DNA of 59,407 nucleotides from an uncultured Oscillospiraceae bacterium (GTDB taxonomy: Bacteria; Bacillota; Clostridia; Oscillospirales; Oscillospiraceae). The position numbers were made by a program, and so were the translations under genes. The DNA lies in contig CAJTLI010000012.1 of NCBI GenBank assembly GCA_910577525.1, positions 14,839 through 74,245 of the forward strand, written 5' to 3'. The notes under the pieces are model-generated. The model saw only the letters and a program-made list of their open reading frames with translations. It had not been told where the DNA came from and ran no database searches. Positions 57,850-59,407 of this stretch are shown here, one piece after another; the first letter of the stretch is position 1, and each line of letters starts with the position of its first letter.

Positions 57850-58965
57850 ATGGAGGCAATACAGAAGGCCCTGCATGAGGCGCTGGACGCCTTTGACTTC
57901 GGCGCGCCCGTGGTGGGAGCCATCCGCTTCGGCCAGGGGCATATCAACGACACCTTTGTGGTGCACACCCAGCCTGAGACGGCGTGCTGCCGCCGTTTCA
58001 TTCTCCAGCGCATGAGCCCCGCCGCCTTCAAGCGGCCCGACCAGCTGATGGAGAACATCATCGGCGTCACCGAGTATCTGGGCCGGGAGATCGAAAAAAA
58101 CGGCGGCGACCGCGCCCGGGAGTCTCTCGAGGTTCTGCGGCCCCGCAGCGGCAAGCCCTTCTTCACCGACAGCGAAGGGGGCGCGTGGCGGCTGTATCCC
58201 TTTGTGGAGGGCACGGTTTGCTATCAGTCGGCGGAGACGCCCGAGCTGTTCGCGGCCTCCGGCCGGGCCTTCGGACGCTTCCAGCGGCTGCTTCAGGGCT
58301 ATCCGGCGGATACCCTCTATGAGACCATCCCCAACTTTCACAACACCGAGGACCGGCTGGCCAAGCTGAAGGCCGCCGTCCAGGCCGACGCCCTGGGCCG
58401 GGCCGCGGAATGCGGGGCGGAGATCCGGTTTGTGCTGGACCGGGAGGCGGACTGCTCCGTGGCCCTGTCCGCCCTGCGGGCGGGGACGCTGCCCCTGCGG
58501 GTGACACACAACGACACCAAGCTGAACAATGTCCTCATGGACGACAAAACCGGCGAGGGCATCTGCATCATCGACCTGGACACCGTGATGCCCGGGCTGT
58601 CCATCAACGACTTCGGCGACTCCATCCGCTTCGGCGCCAACCATAACGCCGAGGATGAGCCGGACCTCACCAAGGTGAATCTGGATGTGGACCTGTTTGC
58701 CGCCTACACCGAGGCCTTTCTCAGCGAGGCGGGGGACGCCCTCACCAGCGCGGAGATCGCTTACCTCCCCTGGGGGGCCAAGCTGATGACGCTGGAGTGC
58801 GGGATGCGCTTCCTCACCGACTATTTGGAGGGAGACACCTACTTCCATATTTCCAGGGAAAAGCAGAACCTGGACCGCTGCCGCACCCAGTTCAAGCTGG
58901 TGTCCGACATGGAGGCCCGCTGGGCCGAGCTGGAGACCATTGTGGCCAGGTACGGCAAGGGCTGA
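57850..58965 (+). CDS. nahK: N-acetylhexosamine 1-kinase-like phosphotransferase
   Basis: The 371-residue protein is an aminoglycoside-phosphotransferase-fold kinase. It is close to bifidobacterial NahK along its whole length: RFGQGHINDTFVV (P-loop-like), FILQRM, GGAWRLYPFVEG, the catalytic block LRVTHNDTKLNNVLMD (with Asp) and IIDLDTVMPG, then FGDSIRFGA and LMTLECGMRFLTDYLEGDTYF. NahK phosphorylates GlcNAc or GalNAc at C1 in the lacto-N-biose pathway. ATG 57850 follows GAGGGAGG. This links to the amino-sugar genes at 49872-53106, but no lacto-N-biose phosphorylase gene is present here. Confidence 0.9.
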   Translation: MEAIQKALHEALDAFDFGAPVVGAIRFGQGHINDTFVVHTQPETACCRRFILQRMSPAAFKRPDQLMENIIGVTEYLGREIEKNGGDRARESLEVLRPRSGKPFFTDSEGGAWRLYPFVEGTVCYQSAETPELFAASGRAFGRFQRLLQGYPADTLYETIPNFHNTEDRLAKLKAAVQADALGRAAECGAEIRFVLDREADCSVALSALRAGTLPLRVTHNDTKLNNVLMDDKTGEGICIIDLDTVMPGLSINDFGDSIRFGANHNAEDEPDLTKVNLDVDLFAAYTEAFLSEAGDALTSAEIAYLPWGAKLMTLECGMRFLTDYLEGDTYFHISREKQNLDRCRTQFKLVSDMEARWAELETIVARYGKG

Positions 58966-58984
58966 CAGAATTTAAAAAGATTGA

Positions 58985-59019
58985 CGCACACGGGGCGTAC
59001 GCCCCGTGTGCGCTTTTTT
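58985..59019 (+). terminator. Terminator after nahK
   Basis: Perfect palindrome CGCACACGGGGCGT / ACGCCCCGTGTGCG (14 bp) followed by CTTTTTT. It separates nahK from the PocR-domain gene. Confidence 0.85.
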
Positions 59020-59039
59020 GATTGCGGGGTGACGCGGTG

Positions 59040-59378
59040 ATGAACACACTTTTTGACGTAAAACGTCTGTGCAGGCTGATTGCCAACCTGAACATTCTCA
59101 CCAGCGTACCCGCCAATATTCTGGACGCCCAGGGCCGGGACCGCTACCTGTTCGGCGGCCATCCCCCCTTCTGCAAGGCCATCAACGCCGACCCCGAGGG
59201 GCACGCCCGCTGCATCCGCTGCGACGCCTGGAAGGCCAAACACTATCACGCCGACGGCGGCTTTCAGTTCTACCGCTGCCATCTGGGCATCTGCGAGGCC
59301 CTCATGCCCCTTTACAGCAAAGAGGAGCCCCTGGCCTACCTGATCTTCGGCTGCTATTACTCCCGAATTAGAACATAG
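59040..59378 (+). pseudogene. PocR-domain regulator, truncated
   Basis: The 112-residue frame matches the PocR ligand-sensing domain: IANLNILTSVPANILDAQGR, PFCKAINADPEGHARCIRCDAWKAKHY, YRCHLGICEALMPL and LAYLIFGC. Several Cys (PFC, RCIRC, RCH, GIC) are in the positions that bind ligand or metal in the family. Full-length members continue for about 200 more residues into an AraC-type DNA-binding domain. Here TAG comes right after FGCYYSRIRT, and the last 45 bases become AT-rich, so the gene seems cut by an inserted sequence whose remainder is beyond the window. Start ATG 59040 is uncertain. Confidence 0.65.
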
Positions 59379-59407
59379 GAAATCTGGCTATGTTGAAAGA
59401 AAGCGGA

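Overview
The window looks like chromosomal DNA of a high-GC, anaerobic, gut-type Firmicute. Three things suggest this: the rimP-nusA-rnpM-ylxQ-infB-rbfA-nrnA-truB-ribF order, the YesM/YesN-type two-component system beside a galactose-type ABC transporter, and a pyrophosphate-type phosphofructokinase. An Oscillospiraceae/Flavonifractor-Oscillibacter-like host is my inference; no marker here fixes the genus. I saw no rRNA, tRNA, CRISPR array or complete insertion sequence.

Layout: (1) 87-9202, translation and ribosome-maturation operon, then ribF and a GNAT acetyltransferase. (2) 9332-11830, minus strand, a FeoA-FeoB-Cys-rich triple fusion for iron uptake. (3) 12047-15661, a sugar-isomerase-like TIM barrel, an MFS transporter and a DUF5067-like membrane protein. 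(4) 15735-21958, a complete F-type ATP synthase operon with no separate delta gene; a delta C-terminal-like domain is fused to the front of alpha. (5) 22054-23750, a 34-codon small ORF and an S41-protease-like lipoprotein gene broken by one in-frame stop. (6) 23956-25077, prfB. (7) 25175-34631, minus strand, mglBAC transporter followed by response regulator, sensor kinase and two sugar-binding-protein-like genes. (8) 34952-37475, minus strand, a MarR gene, a decayed iron alcohol dehydrogenase and an aldehyde dehydrogenase, joined by deletions. (9) 37644-39849, DAHP synthase and prephenate dehydrogenase behind a tyrosine-rich leader peptide and intrinsic terminator. (10) 40120-47853, aldolase, PPi-type PFK, a divergent triosephosphate isomerase, a LarA-family protein and an SsuABC-type transporter. 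(11) 47965-53106, DUF4838 protein and nagB-nagA-ROK for amino-sugar use. (12) 53206-59378, TSUP transporter, osmoprotectant ABC transporter, AraC regulator, NahK-like kinase and a truncated PocR-domain gene at the edge.

Two families of short inverted-repeat elements are scattered through the window. One (five copies, GTAGGGGCGCAC / GTGCGCCCCTAC ends) sits between genes of operons, often supplying the upstream stop codon and abutting the downstream ribosome binding site. The other (four copies, TATAGGAAG / CTTCCTATA ends) lies in regulatory gaps.

The most notable points are the delta-alpha ATP synthase fusion, the tyrosine leader-peptide attenuator in a Firmicute, the intercistronic repeat elements, the MarR/alcohol dehydrogenase deletion scar and the sugar-sensing module beside mglBAC. 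All family assignments were made by eye from protein sequence; no database search was run.
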